Of a stretch of DNA of 64,000 bases, positions 32,520 through 44,190 are shown piece after piece. The DNA is taken from contig OZ023182.1 of assembly GCA_963995505.1 (NCBI GenBank), positions 12,640,707 through 12,704,706 on the forward strand, written 5' to 3'. The translations under genes were made by a program, and so were the position numbers. Position 1 is the stretch's first letter. Each line of letters starts with the position of its first letter. Below the pieces are notes generated by a model that worked only from the letters and a program-made list of their open reading frames with translations, was not told the origin of the DNA and made no database searches. The DNA comes from Hypericum androsaemum (taxonomy: Eukaryota; Streptophyta; Magnoliopsida; Malpighiales; Hypericaceae).

Positions 32520-32745
32520 AAATGTCTAACAAGCACTATGTTGTTCGTTTTTCAAATTTAACTTTTGAGAAAAGAGATTTTCCTAGAAATTGATAATAAT
32601 TTTTTTAAATCATGGAAACCTATTTTCATAAAAGAAATACAACTTGTAACAAACGAAAAGTAGGAATTTCTATTGCTGAAAACAAAAGAACTAATAATTA
32701 GAAACATCACACAAAGTAAGTCACGCGTTCTAAAAAAAAGAGTAA
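32520..32745. repeat. Dispersed repeat, copy 2 (right half)
   Basis: Matches 28855-29060: aaaatgtctaacaa, catggaaacctattttca, acttgtaacaaac, acatcacacaaagtaag. It begins abruptly at the LINE edge, so the junction is a recombination or insertion breakpoint. Confidence 0.8.
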
Positions 32746-33548
32746 GTCACGCGTAATTTGGTTTAATTCTAGTATAAATTTGGTTTAGTTTCTACATAAC
32801 CGTGTGATTTGTATGACCTACCGATTTTATATATATTCTGAAACATTGAATCGCAAACATATGTATTTTTTATGTCGACTTCGGATACTAATTGTACCAA
32901 TTAGTCTAAATTTAGATTTAATCAGATCAATGGGACATACAACATTGGAAAAAAATCCATTTTATACCGATATGATATCGCACAAAATTATTTAAGTATT
33001 TTGTGATTCAAAATTCTATTTGTTAAGTCAAATTTATTTTCCCTCGTCAATCCCAGCAACAGAAAGAAACTTGAACTTAGAGGTCAAAGATTTACAACCA
33101 GGACTACGGAAAAAACAAAAATACCCCAGAAATCTTGTCGGTGTGATTAAGCTCAAAGTACTCCAAGGCCACCAGGTTAGTGTTCCTCCTCACCTTCTTA
33201 GAACCGACAGTGAAACCTCGAACGTGTCTGTTTTTGGTACCGCTCGTACCATGGAACAGAGTGGGGCCTCGAATATGGGTTGGCTGGTAGTGGTTTCACA
33301 GAGAACTGGAAATGGCGTGGACATGGAGGGCTTTGGATTGGAGAATAGGAGGAAAGGGCTTTGGCGTGGACATGGAGGGCTTTGGTTTCACAGAGTGAGG
33401 TCTCCTCGACGACAGATGGAACTTGATTCCGTCTTCTGATTTTGGTTGCGGTGATAATTCCAATAATTATCTACCAATCGTGCCCATTAAAACGTTGTCT
33501 GAGAGATGCTATGGCCCTATTGTTACTCCGGTAATATATGCTATAAAA
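32746..33548. other. Unassigned region
   Basis: An open frame at 33020-33439 (plus) has no recognisable domain. It contains a 50-bp direct duplication of ggcgtggacatggagggctt (about 33313 and 33363). No product is proposed. Confidence 0.35.
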
Positions 33549-33725
33549 TGTTTAGCAAGGAAAAATAACTGGGTAAAAGGGGAAATGCGAATATTCCCCT
33601 CTCTCTTCTGCTTAGCAAGGAAAAATAACTGGGTAAAAGGGGAAATGCGAATATTCCCCTCTCTCTTCTGCTTAGCAAGAAAAAATAACTGGGTAAAAGG
33701 GGAAATGCGAATATTCCCCTACTCG
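33549..33725 (+). repeat. 60-bp tandem repeat, three copies
   Basis: Three near-identical 60-base units starting ttagcaaggaaaaataactg, with gaatattcccctctctcttc at the end. As 60 is a multiple of three, an open frame (33423-33758) passes through it and repeats CLARKNNWVKGEMRIFPSLF. Whether it is translated is unknown. Confidence 0.9.
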
Positions 33726-33834
33726 TCGCCCCCGATGCTAGTGGTGGAGGACTCATAAGGAGGAGGGGACATGGGGTTGAGGAGGCTTGCCGTCAGTGCC
33801 GAGTTGAACTTGGTGAAGCTGGACGGGAACGGTG

Positions 33835-33915
33835 GGGAATAAGGAGAGAGGGAAGAAGGAGAAAGGGGAGAGAGAAAGGAAGGGAGGGAGAGAGAGAAAA
33901 GGAGGAGAGAGAATA
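33835..33915 (+). repeat. Purine-rich (GA/GGA) tract
   Basis: About 80 bases almost wholly A and G (ggagagagggaagaaggag and similar). Low complexity. Confidence 0.8.
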
Positions 33916-34342
33916 TTTTTTTTTGTCTTTTTAAGTAGGGATATGTGTGTCATTTCATGCGGGCTTTCGCCGGAAAAAAATTTTGATTCTGATTTTAGGG
34001 ACCTTAGAGTATAATTTTGCAAAACTACGAAGAATTTTTAATTGATTACCAAAATACAGAAGACGAAGACCGAATATACTTAACACCAAGGATCTCAGAA
34101 TAATTTTTCTTTTTTATTATGGTCGAACACTTTTTTCCTCTTGCGGAACCATGTCTTAGATCGAAGTCGAGCCAGAATAAAAGGATCAAACGTTTCTACG
34201 AAGGAGAAATCGTGAACATCGAGCCCCTCACCGGAGATCGAAGTATGTGAGTTTGTGAATTACGGTTTTTGGGTGAAATTAGGTTTAGGGAATTTGAGAT
34301 GATGAAGTGATAGGGGAAGAGAGTAAGAGGAGAGGTGGTGAG

Positions 34343-34935
34343 CAATGTTTTAAAAATTGCGGCCCGACCGGTGGTCGGAACGGTCGGATCGCTATCCAGA
34401 ATTAAATCTGGGTCAATTTTTCCATAAAACTCAGAATGTGGTTTGACCGGTTAAAATTCGGTCGGACTACCCGGTCAGGTACTTTCGGGTGACCCGGTTC
34501 ACCCGGATGAGAAAAATTAGTGTATGTTTTTTCTATTTTATTTGATTTAATTTAGAAATAAAACCTCAACTTCCACATTCGGAGCGTGTACATTACTTTT
34601 TGATCACAAAAAACTTATTTTTAAACAATTCTTGATAATATTTTAACTAGGTCAAACAAATTAGATTAATATGTCGAACCTGAAAACTTGTATAATCATC
34701 TTCTTATTTTTCTAGACTTGTTCAATTCATGTTTGAAGACTTTGTTTAAATAAATTGTATAACAAAGTTGCTAACTATTTGAACTAATTTGATATTTTAT
34801 CATTTTTATGTTAAATTAAATTTATTAAATATTATTTTAATTATATTAATATAAAATAAAAATTTTGATCCGACCGGGTGAACCAGAAATTTTAAGAATT
34901 TCGGATCGTCTTTCGGGTCAGTTTTTAAAATATTG
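34343..34935. mobile_element. hAT-type MITE, copy 2 (593 bp)
   Basis: Ends are caatgttttaaaaattg and, inverted, caatattttaaaaactg. The perfect 8-bp duplication gtggtgag stands at 34335-34342 and 34936-34943. It aligns with copy 1 along its length (gatcgctatccag, gggtgacccggttcacccgg, tctagacttgtt). Confidence 0.92.
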
Positions 34936-34943
34936 GTGGTGAG

Positions 34944-35437
34944 GTGAGGTTTTTGCAGATTCACGAGGAGAGAGAGGAGGGGTGGAGGAGGAGAATGAGA
35001 AAGAAGAGGATGAGTGTTTTTATAGTTGAGAAATAGAGTTTTTTGAAAAATAATAAATTAATATATTATTAATTTAGTAATTTACCCACCGTCATGTCAG
35101 TATCGAGTATTCCTACTCTAAGTCATGTGGCAGCTATCGTCGGTTATAAAATGACGTCGTTTGCCCAAATAACTTGGATCGGACCTCAGGACCGGCCCGT
35201 GATAAACATTGAAATAAGTTTGATCTATTTTACAGTTTTGAAATCACATGGTACTTAAGTGATAATCGGTAAAACTATACTATAATTAAGTGTATTTTTC
35301 CCTAAAAAAAAGGTAAAAGTCCACACTAGTTTTGATTATACATTTTTGAATCTTATAATATTTTTATGTTTATTTATAAATTTAGGGATATTTTTTTCAA
35401 AAAAATTACTCAAATAATGTAGTGAAATACCTATTGT
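34944..35437. other. Unassigned AT-rich spacer
   Basis: No gene, repeat or motif recognised, apart from simple A/T runs. Confidence 0.45.
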
Positions 35438-35610
35438 TACTTTTTTTATAAGTGAAATTTATTAATGAATAAAGGAAAAATATTTACACGTCTAAGTATC
35501 TCTCGTAACCTGATTACAAGGGGACGGCCACGGGTCTTATGAGTATCAGAATCCTCTTCTTGATTTTCTTGTCGACATGAGGAAATGAAGCAAGGAAGCC
35601 GTTCAAGAAA
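35438..35610 (-). mobile_element. Probable retroposon 3' tail in GDSL intron 1
   Basis: On the minus strand the sequence ends ttcacttataaaaaaag, as at 30.35 kb. It follows the first 30 bases of intron 1 of the second GDSL copy, so the retroposon or a break ends the GDSL homology here. Confidence 0.4.
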
Positions 35611-35625
35611 CAAGGAAAGAATTAC

Positions 35626-35970
35626 CAAGATAGTCAACGGGGATCCTCCCATTGCAAAACCTCCCAGTGGTTTTATGAGTATCAAAGTCTCTACCATAAG
35701 GAGGGCGGTCGGCCCGGGCAAAGGTGGCCAGATAGTTGTTAGTACCGGCATCCACGGAGGAGTCGCCAATGATGAAGAAGGCGGGAGGAGGCAGCGGAGC
35801 GAATGAGACTGGTGGTGGTGAAGATGAAGACGGTGATATGGATGGGGAACCTGAGTTAACGAGGGGGAAATTCTCCAGCTCTTGAGGCATCGTTTGGCCT
35901 CTGCATGGTTGCAAGAAGGTGGCAGAGAGAGAGCGAGGAGGAGGAAGGGAAGGATGTGGAAGATGGACAT
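35626..35970 (-). pseudogene. Second GDSL esterase/lipase copy, exon 1 only
   Basis: The ATG at 35968-35970 starts [12 protein letters not shown] like the 28.26-kb copy. A frameshift near 35930, within the signal peptide, moves the rest into another frame: the Pro/Ser linker, [12 protein letters not shown], then [20 protein letters not shown] and [11 protein letters not shown], ending at the same gtaatt donor (35626). A one-codon gap follows DAG relative to the other copy. Exons 2-5 are absent. It documents the unbroken sequence at the site where the copia element entered the first copy. The catalytic Ser is kept but Asp/His lie in the missing exons, so it cannot be an active enzyme. Confidence 0.85.
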
Positions 35971-36380
35971 TTTTGTTGGTTGGTTGGTTTAGGAGTTGGT
36001 TGATCACGGAAGAAAGCGTGAGCCTACTTTGAGGCATTGCATGAACATTATTCTGGTTCCTTGGTTCTTGACTCACTAAATATGCATTTGGAGGGAAGAA
36101 AATGACTATCGTGAGCAATGTTTTAAATTCTGACATGGGCTGGGTCGTATCCGAAAAACAAGGAATTAATTAAGACATTAGATAAAAATTTAGGGTCGCT
36201 CAAATATTATTATTGGGGGACTCGTCAATCCTCGGAGGAGAGATGATTCTTTTAGGAATAAAGCTTAAATAAATTCATCTACTTAATTAAAAGTTCAATT
36301 GTCATCCTATACTCAAATTTGGATCATGTAGTGATGCAGCGTACACATGGTTGACACGAATTCCATTGATCGTTCCAACT

Positions 36381-36700
36381 TGTAAGATACCGGAGGTGTG
36401 CCCTTCGAATTTATCGGATGAAACTCATGAGAAATTCGGAAATGATAGAAACGTTTCTAGAATTTTATTAATTTTCAAGTGTGTCTCATTACAATGATGT
36501 GGGGTCTTTATATAGGCCACTAAGGGCTACAATTGCAACAGACGTGAACAAAAATGAAAAGACTTGAATACTAAGTGAAGGAACTTGAATACTAATATTG
36601 GCAAAAGACATGAAGTGAAAGGACAATGAATTGATCACCAATGGCCAAATTTGTTCACATCTCTTCTTCACACCTCCTGCATCATGTAGTACTCTATACA
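36381..36700 (-). mobile_element. Probable solo LTR (320 bp)
   Basis: On the minus strand it starts tgtatagagtac, has ctatataaagacccc (TATA-like) near 36515 and an aataaaatt signal near 36465, and ends ggtatcttaca. This is the TG...CA LTR plan. No gag-pol lies next to it. A clean 5-bp target duplication could not be confirmed. Confidence 0.5.
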
Positions 36701-36974
36701 TTCAATTTTAGAGCAAATAACACCCTTCTATTGATTTTATTGACACTTCATCATTTTATTCACATCCACGTCAATAAGAATTTGACATGTCATCTAGTTT
36801 GACTTAATTTTAATAATTTAAATTTAATCTTAATTTTAAAAAAATTCTCCGAAACATATTAAAATATCCATAAATTCTAAATTTCAGAATAACCTAAAAT
36901 TGAAAGAAAAAATAGAAAAATTAATATAAAAATCGTAAACTATGTCTTTTTTTCTCAACTCTTTCCCTCTCCAC
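36701..36974. other. AT-rich spacer
   Basis: Very AT-rich with no gene. It ends in caaac (36975-36979), the left target copy of the chromovirus. Confidence 0.5.
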
Positions 36975-36979
36975 CAAAC

Positions 36980-37249
36980 TGTAACAAGCTTGAAGCTTGA
37001 TGATTAATGGCGGAATGGTTTGGCGGGGAAACGGTTATTGTGTGAGAGAGAGAGAGAGAGAGAGAGAAGATAGAAGATAAGAGGGGAAAAGATATCTGAG
37101 ATATCTGATTTCTTTGTAAAATGTCAATCATATCTCTGTACATTCTCTGGACTACCTTTTATACACATGTTGAGGCACTTTAACAAGCACTATTATAATT
37201 CAGTACCTAAACTTTCTTTACATCTCAATTCAGTCCTAAATCTATTATA
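36980..37249 (-). repeat. 3' LTR of the chromovirus
   Basis: On the plus strand it starts tgtaacaagcttgaagc, includes a (ga)n tract at 37035-37065 and ends in tctattata beside the polypurine tract. Confidence 0.88.
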
Positions 37250-37264
37250 ACTCCTTCCCTTCAA
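37250..37264 (-). promoter_or_regulatory. Polypurine tract
   Basis: Minus strand ttgaagggaaggagt directly upstream of the 3' LTR. Confidence 0.8.
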
Positions 37265-37269
37265 GCAAC

Positions 37270-40200
37270 CTTGTCCTCAAGGTTGAAACCAGAAAACTTT
37301 CACTTCAAGTCCAAAACATCTTCCCAGGAAGCTTCATCAATGCTCAAGTTGTGCCAAGCCACAGGGACCTAAGCAACATCTTGTCCATTCCTCTCAACCG
37401 ACATGCGAGCCAAAATTTCAGATGGTGACATCAAGAATTCATCTGCAGAATTGGTTGCTGGCAACTCAGGCATGACTGCTATAGATGGAAGCAGTCCCTT
37501 TTTCAATAATAAAACATGAAAGACTGGATGAATTGAGCTTGACACGGGTAGAGCAAGCTTATAGGAAACAACACCAAGCTTTTTTATGAATTCATAAGGC
37601 CCGTAAAACTTCGCAGATAGCTTGATGTTTCTGCGTACAGCAACTGAAGATTAGCGATATGGTTGGAGTTTCAAATACACCCAATCACTAGCCTTAAACT
37701 CCCTTTCCAAACGTATTTTGTCAGCTTAAACTCCCTTGTTGGGCTTTAAGCAAATTTACAGCAATGACCGTCAATACAGCCGCCCTTGCTGCAAGGTAAT
37801 CATCAACTGCTGCTATCACACTTGGTTGAAATCTCCATCTGGGTAAGTCAGATGGGGAGTAGCAATACAAGGCTTCAAATAGAGTCATCTTCAACGACTG
37901 GTGAAAATTTGTATTGTACCAATATTCAGCAAGTGCCAACTATTGAGACCATGCCTTTCGTTTGTCAAAGCAAAAGCATCTTAGGTATGTCTCAATGCAT
38001 CTGTTTACTCTTTCGGTTTGTCCGTCGGCTTGAGGATGATACAAAGTACTTAGTTGAACTGTGGTCTGTAACAGAGTAAACATTTCATGCCAAAGCTTAC
38101 TTGTAAAAATCTTGTCAGTATCGCACACCAAAGACTTTGGTATGCCATGGAACTTGCAAACACAATCCAAAAGTAACTTGGCAACCTGAAAAGCTATAAG
38201 AGGGTGACCAAGAGTGAAAAAGAGGCTATATTTGGTGAACCTAACCACCATAACCAAAACCATTTCTTCCCATATGACAAAGGAAGACCTTTAATAAAAT
38301 CTAATATGATGTCTTGCCATGCCTGGAAGGGAATTGGGAAGGGTTGTAAAAAACCAGATAAAGCAACTTGCTCATCTTTACATTGCTTGCAAACTGCACA
38401 TTGTGACACTTCATCCTGGACATCTTTTTTTAGACCAGGCCAAAAGAACAACTTTTTAATTCTTTCATAGCTACCTTGAATCCCAGAGTGCCCACCAATG
38501 GCTGACTTATGCATTTCATGAATTAAGTACTTCCTCAAATGCCCAGATATACCCACATACACACTGTTCTTGAATCTGATCACCCCTTCAATCAATTTAT
38601 AATCAGGTTAGGTAGCAGGATTGACTAAAATTGTAGTCTGCAATTCTGCTGCAAACTAATTTTTTCATATGATTAAATGATCTCAAAATGCCATTGGGAA
38701 AATACTGAAGTTGTAAACATGATTCTCAATTCATTCACAAGTATATGGCCAAGTTTTGGGTGATCTTTCCTGGACAATGCATTTGCAACCAAGTTTTTCT
38801 TCCCCTGCTTGTAGCTGATAGAAAAATTTAACCCTAAAAGCTTCGATACTGCTTTTCTCTGTAAATTAGTGTTAAACTTTTGATCAAATAGATGTGTGAT
38901 GCTTGACTAATCCATCTTGATGAAAAAGTGACTATTCTCCAGGTAGGGATGCCACTTCTCGACTGCAGCAAGTAATCCTAGCAGCTCCTTCTCATATATT
39001 GATCTGCCAACATTCTTTGGACCAAATGCTTAGCTTAAAAATGCTAAAGGCATGCCCTCCTGCATTAATACAGCTCCAATACCTCCCTGACTAGCATCAG
39101 TCTCTACCACAAAAGACTTGGTAAAATTAAGTAGAGCCAATACGGGTGCTTCCATCATAGCTTTCCTTAGTTGTAAGAATGCACTTGTTGCTTTTTCAGA
39201 CCACTTAAACCCACCTTATTAAGCAAATCATATAAGGGTCTACAAATTAACCCATAGTTGGCAATAAACTTCCTATAATATTCTGTCAACCCGAGAAAAC
39301 TATTAAAATCAGACACATTTGTAGGAAATTTCCAATTAGCCATTGCTACAATCTTCTCTGGATCAGTTTTAACCCCTTCTGCAAAGACAATGTGCCCAAG
39401 ATACATGACCTCTTTATTCCCAAAAGAACACTTGCTCAGTTTTGCAAAAAATTGATTTTGCCTAAAGATTTTTAAAGTCTCTCAGATGCTTGCCAAAAAT
39501 TGTGTTCATGAGAGCTTGAAAACTTGCTGGAACATTTGTGAGTCTAAAAGGCATCACCTTTAACTGATAATGCCCATGATGAGTCCTAAAAGCAAATTTT
39601 GGTATATCCTCTTCCCTCATCCTTATCTGATGGTAGCCTGATCTTAAATCAAGTTTAGAAAACACAACAGTTCCATTCAATTCATCTAATAGGTCATCTA
39701 TCATAGGAATAAGAAATTTATTTTTAATTGTGAGACCATTGAGATTTCTATAATCAACACACATCCTATATGTACCCTCTTTCTTCTTAACTAAAAAAAC
39801 TGGTGAGGCAAAAGGACTCTTACTCAGCTAAATGAGATTAGCCTCTAGTAAATAATTAACTTGGTTTTCTATTTCAGTCTTCTGAAAGTAAGGATATCTA
39901 TAAGGTCTCATACTCACTGATTTTGCCCCTGGAATCAATGTAATCTCATGATCAAACTGCTTAGGTGGAGGTAAGGACTTTGGTTCCTGAAACACATCAT
40001 CAAACCTTGCTAGCAGCTGTTTCAGGGCCTGAGTGAACTGGGGATCTGTTGATCCTATATATTTGTCCTTGAAAGCAGCTACTGATGTCTCCTCCACCAA
40101 CCAAAAGATTTCTTCTATAGAACCACCCTCTCTTTTGTCCAATGACTTCTGAACTTGTTCACATCTTATTAACCAAAATTCTGCATAAGCAAATTCTGAT

Positions 40201-41908
40201 GTAGATTTTGTCTTTAACTTATGTATTGCAGTTCTTCACTATCCATTCCCTTGAGAATAGTAGACTTTCCTTTTTTTTATTGTGGCTTGCATCTTCCAAA
40301 AATCAAATTCAACTGAAGTTCCAGGTTTGTCTCCCTTCATCCAATCTGTCCCCAGAACTAAGTCGTAGCCACCGAAGTTAAGCATTCTCATATCACTTTG
40401 GAACTTCGGATTTCCCATTTCCCAATTAAAACTCTTGCATTGTTCACTGCTAGACATTTTCTCACCATTTGCCATTATAACCTCAAAAGTTGTAATTGGT
40501 TCAGTTGTTAAAGATAGAGAGTGTACCACATTACTGTCAACGAAGCTAAAAGTGCTTCCTGAATCCAAGAGCACCAGTAGGGGTTTACCCTAACTCTTTC
40601 CCTTCATTTTGAGGGTTCCACTATCACTTTCATTATCACCTCTACAGGCTGCAATGAAATCATAGCACCAGCCTTCTCTTATACACATAATCTCCTTCTT
40701 CCAAGTCTCATCTAACTCTTCGCATTCTATGGCATTAAGAGTAGGTTTCTTCTTACTCTCTCACACATGCCCATAGAAGTATTTATCTCCACATGTATAG
40801 CAAGTAGCATCCTTCTTATTAGGCTTATTACTATAACTGCCTACACTGCTATTACCACTCTTATTACTCACAAAATTGGTGGAATTCCTAGAATTCCCAC
40901 TTTTCTGATTTGAAGCTGATGTATACCCTGTAGTTGCTGGCTTCATGTACTACTTTTTCTTAAACATCACACTAATTGCCACTTCATTCAACTTGGCAGC
41001 TTGAATTGCATCTGCTAGAGAGGTTGGTTAAGAGGCTCTAACTATAGCTTGAATGTCCTCATATAGTCCCCCTATGAAGCTTGACTTAAAGTACCTCTAT
41101 GTTAGAGTGTTATTCTCCAGCAATATATTTCCTTTTAATTCTTCAAATTTCTCCACATATTCGTCCACATCTCCAATCTGTCTAAGCTGATTAAAGTCCT
41201 TGACTAAGGATTCTTAGCATCTATCTCCAAACCTAGAACACACAGCTTCAACAAAATCCTTCCATCTCACCCCAACTTTTCCCACAATCTACGAGAGAAA
41301 CCATACATCAGCTTTACCTTCCAGATATACTGAGCTAATCTAAACCGTCCTCTCCTCTGGTGTGTGATTCACATAGAAAAATTTCTCACACCTTCTAATC
41401 CACATCCTAAGGTTTAGTCCAGAGAAAAATGGAATGTCCAGTTTGGGCATAGAACAATGTACATGGTTCATCTCCAGACGTTCCTGGTTGCGATGCCTTT
41501 GATTCACCTCTGGGATTCTCTCAAAATGCTACTGCAATTCAGGAATTTCTTCCTCTTCTTCATGCATCTCGTCCACCGCATAGTTTGATCTCACGTAACT
41601 GGATGCTGCTCCACTTCTCTGTCTAAATGATTCCGAGGGAGAAGGTAATAGAGGAGATTTCCCCTTTTCGTCAGAATAGTGTTCCTTCCTAAAAATATCG
41701 AGAAGTAAGATTTGAGAGAATCCACTATTTCTCGCTTAGAAGCTTCAATTCGTTCCTCCATAGCTTCAAATTGCTCCATTACTTCTGTGTGAAGCTCCTC
41801 GTGTTGCTTCTTCTGACCTTCACTTGCGATTTCCAAAATCCCAATTGGTCGCGATAGCTTTTGGTCAGGAGTTTTGAATTGCTCTTCCATGGTTTGCCAG
41901 CGAGTCAT
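37270..41908 (-). pseudogene. Chromovirus gag-pol, many stops and frameshifts
   Basis: From the 5' side (minus): gag with a coiled-coil-like start (41908, EEQFKTPDQKLSRPIGILE); a partial zinc knuckle CYTCGDKYFYGH near 40780, followed by a stop; protease LLDSGSTFSFVD (40570); RT with [32 protein letters not shown] (about 39650) and the C-terminal GLTEYYRKFIANYG; integrase HHCC with HEMHKSAIGGHSG and CAVCKQCKD (38500-38400), then a core with LVCDTDKIFTSKLWHEM and YHPQADGQTERVNR (about 38030). Last comes a chromodomain-like WHNLSIDEASWEDVLD at about 37370-37320. The conserved RT YxDD motif was not found intact. At least eight separate open pieces show it is long dead. Confidence 0.9.
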
Positions 41909-41935
41909 TCACTACTCCTTTCCAAGGAAATGAGC

Positions 41936-41946
41936 CTCTGATACCA
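41936..41946 (-). promoter_or_regulatory. Primer binding site (initiator tRNA-Met)
   Basis: The minus strand reads tggtatcagag right after the 5' LTR, an 11-base match to the tRNA-iMet 3' end complement. Confidence 0.92.
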
Positions 41947-42223
41947 TGTAACAAGCTTAAAGCTTGATGATAAATGGTGGAATAGTTTGGCGGGGAAACG
42001 GTTACTGAGAGAGAGAGAGAATATAGAAGATAAGACAGGAAAAGATATCAGATTTCTTTGTAAAATGTCAATCATGTCTCTTTACATTCTCTGAATGTCA
42101 ATCATGTCCCTGTACATTCTCTGGACTACCTTTTATACACATGTTTAGGCGGTTTAACATGCACTATTACAATTCAATTCCTAAACTTTTTTTACATCTC
42201 AATTTAGTCCTAAATTTATTTCA
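41947..42223 (-). repeat. 5' LTR of the chromovirus
   Basis: 277 bases, with a 30-bp internal partial duplication (tgtcaatcatgtc at about 42066 and 42095) not present in the other LTR. Confidence 0.9.
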
Positions 42224-42264
42224 CAAACCCACCTAGACCCAGCATCAACGGTGTCTAACCCACC

Positions 42265-43755
42265 CAGGGGCGGAGGGACGTGTAATTGAGTGAGGGCAAT
42301 TGCCCCCACTTAAAATTTTTTTTTGATAACTAAGTATATTTTTTAATGTATGTCCCCACTAAAATTAGAAATTGACTCCACTAAAAAATTAACCAACCTA
42401 AAAATTTGGATAATTTTATCTTCGAATTTGGCTCTGGATTATCCAAAAAATTTATTTCGTATTTGGATTCGGATAGAAAAATATAAATTTGAATTATCTT
42501 AATATCCAAATTATAAATATACTTAGAAATTAGGAGTTGCATTCCAAGAAGTGGACTGGGCCGATTTGTTCAAGAAAGAAAGTTCTGACCCAAAAATTTA
42601 ATTTTCTTAGTGCTCACCGCACCTTTTTTTACTCTTCCCAATTTTCTTTATTTATTCTAATATAGTAAACTATACCAGCTTAACATCAAAATCATTCTGA
42701 AACTCTAAAATATTCAAGCTGCTCCGATCACTCCTAAAGTGCTCAGGTCATCTTAATAGGACAATTGGTATTGTATTTGTTGTTATTTATGTTTTGGTTG
42801 CTTTGGGTTAGTTGTTCTCTGGATTTTTTTTGCAATTTATTTTCGTGATTTCTTTTGATTGCTTTATCGTTGTTTCTTGAACTTTTATGATCTCTATGTG
42901 GGTAGTCTTGTTGTCATTTTTTTACAAATTATCTTCCTTATTGCACTATTGATTTATATTAATCTGTTTGGTTTTATATTTCCTATCACTTATAGATAAG
43001 TACGTGACAAAAGGTAAGAGGCATATTGACAAAGTTAGTGGTTCTAAAAGTACAGAAAGGAGTTTCAAGCAAGCTTATATCAAGATTGATTAAAAAAATC
43101 TTCCTTCAGATCCTGGTTTGAGACCAAGAATTTCATTATATCATCCTGATATCCGTGATAGAGTAAGAAAAAAGTATCTGTTATCTGGACCTTGTCAGCC
43201 TAGGCGACACAATTTTTAGAAAAAGAAATTTGAAACTGTGGCACATTCTTTTAATCTCGCTCGGTTTGATGATCATAAAACTTGGTTGGAGTATAGCATA
43301 AACAAAGAAGCTGTATTTTGTCTTTGTTGCTATTTATTTAAGTCTGAAAATGACAAGTACAGAGGTAAAAACTTCTTTGTTGTGGAAGGTTTTAGTTCCT
43401 GGAATAAACTAGAAAGGTTTACTACTCATGCAGGAAAACTTAACAGCAGTCATTCTCAATCCGTGAAAAAATGTCATGCTTTGATGAATCAGAAACAACA
43501 TTTGAGCACCTATTTTAGTAGGTATTTTGAGTTGGAAAAAAGGCAGTATCGAACACACTTATGTGCTTCTGATTGTTTAATTACATATATCGAGAAAGAC
43601 GTATTTGATTGTGTTGACAATGTAGCTATTATGGAGCGATTTTAGCGCATGAGTAATCGTAGAGGACAATTATAAATGTTGTAATTACATACGTTGAACT
43701 TTTTGAAAAAAAATTATACTGCCCCTACTCCCCAAATTTTCTGGCTCCACCCCTA
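42265..43755 (+). mobile_element. hAT transposon deletion derivative (1491 bp)
   Basis: Terminal inverted repeats start caggggcggag on the left and taggggtggag on the right (minus strand); the differences are C-to-T. The perfect 8-bp duplication aacccacc is at 42257-42264 and 43756-43763. Inside is the N-terminal part of a TTF-finger transposase. The catalytic and dimerisation parts are gone, so it cannot move by itself. Confidence 0.92.
43013..43645 (+). pseudogene. hAT transposase, TTF-type zinc-finger part
   Basis: After the broken lead-in GLRPRISLYHPDIRDRVRKK and GPCQPRRHNF, interrupted by stops at 43093 and 43217, an open part (43238-43645) reads FETVAHSFNLARFDDHKTWL, then the finger VFCLCCYLFKSEND, FSSWNKLERFTTHAGKLNSS and a DUF4371-like beginning. 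In plants this is the TTF-finger/hAT-dimerisation protein family. The C-terminal RNase H fold and hAT dimerisation region are missing. Confidence 0.8.
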
Positions 43756-43822
43756 AACCCACCCCCTCCCTCACAGCCGTCATAATCACTATGTAATTGT
43801 GGTGCCACACTTGTTTATAATA

Positions 43823-44190
43823 CCTACTATATCAAAGTCAAAATTTGGATTAGACCACTCGTTTTAGGAAGTTTTTTTCTGATCATAGCAAGATAATCAA
43901 AGTATGTTGCCAAAAATATTTGGCATAATGGTACAAAGCATAGCAGGAATTGATGAGATCCAATGCTATTGTATAAAAATTGAACTTAAAAAAAATCAAC
44001 AATATATCCACCCTAGACCACTTCTGATTAAGACTATGTTGGTTTTAGAGAAAACAAATTCTTTGGAGTATGGAATTTGTTTTATGAAAAAATGTCTAAC
44101 AATGCACTATGTTGTTTTTTCCAAATTTAGAGAAAATATATTTTTCAGAGAAATTTTTCATAATTTTAACATGGAAACCTATTCTGAGGA
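43823..44190. repeat. Dispersed repeat, copy 3
   Basis: Aligns with 28535-28960 with small deletions: ctactatatcaaagtcaa, ttggattagaccactc, ctgatcatagcaagataatc, aaaaaatgtctaacaatgca. Confidence 0.8.

Larger units (their letters stand above)
36980..42223 (-). mobile_element. Ty3/gypsy chromovirus, decayed
   Basis: A 5.2-kb element flanked by the perfect 5-bp duplication caaac (36975-36979 and 42224-42228). LTRs are 36980-37249 and 41947-42223. A primer binding site next to the right LTR fixes the minus orientation. The order gag, protease, RT, RNase H, integrase and a C-terminal chromodomain remnant is that of plant chromoviruses. The LTRs differ at many sites including indels and a (ga)n length change, so it is clearly older than the copia element in the GDSL gene. 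Confidence 0.93.

Noticed and set aside
32321..32536. Minus-strand frame of 71 codons over the LINE RNase H region
   Set aside because: The plus strand carries the recognisable LLKINTDAG motif; the minus frame is its shadow.
36376..36705. 5-bp target duplication for the probable solo LTR
   Set aside because: The flanks caact and ttcaa do not match, so the LTR is reported without one.
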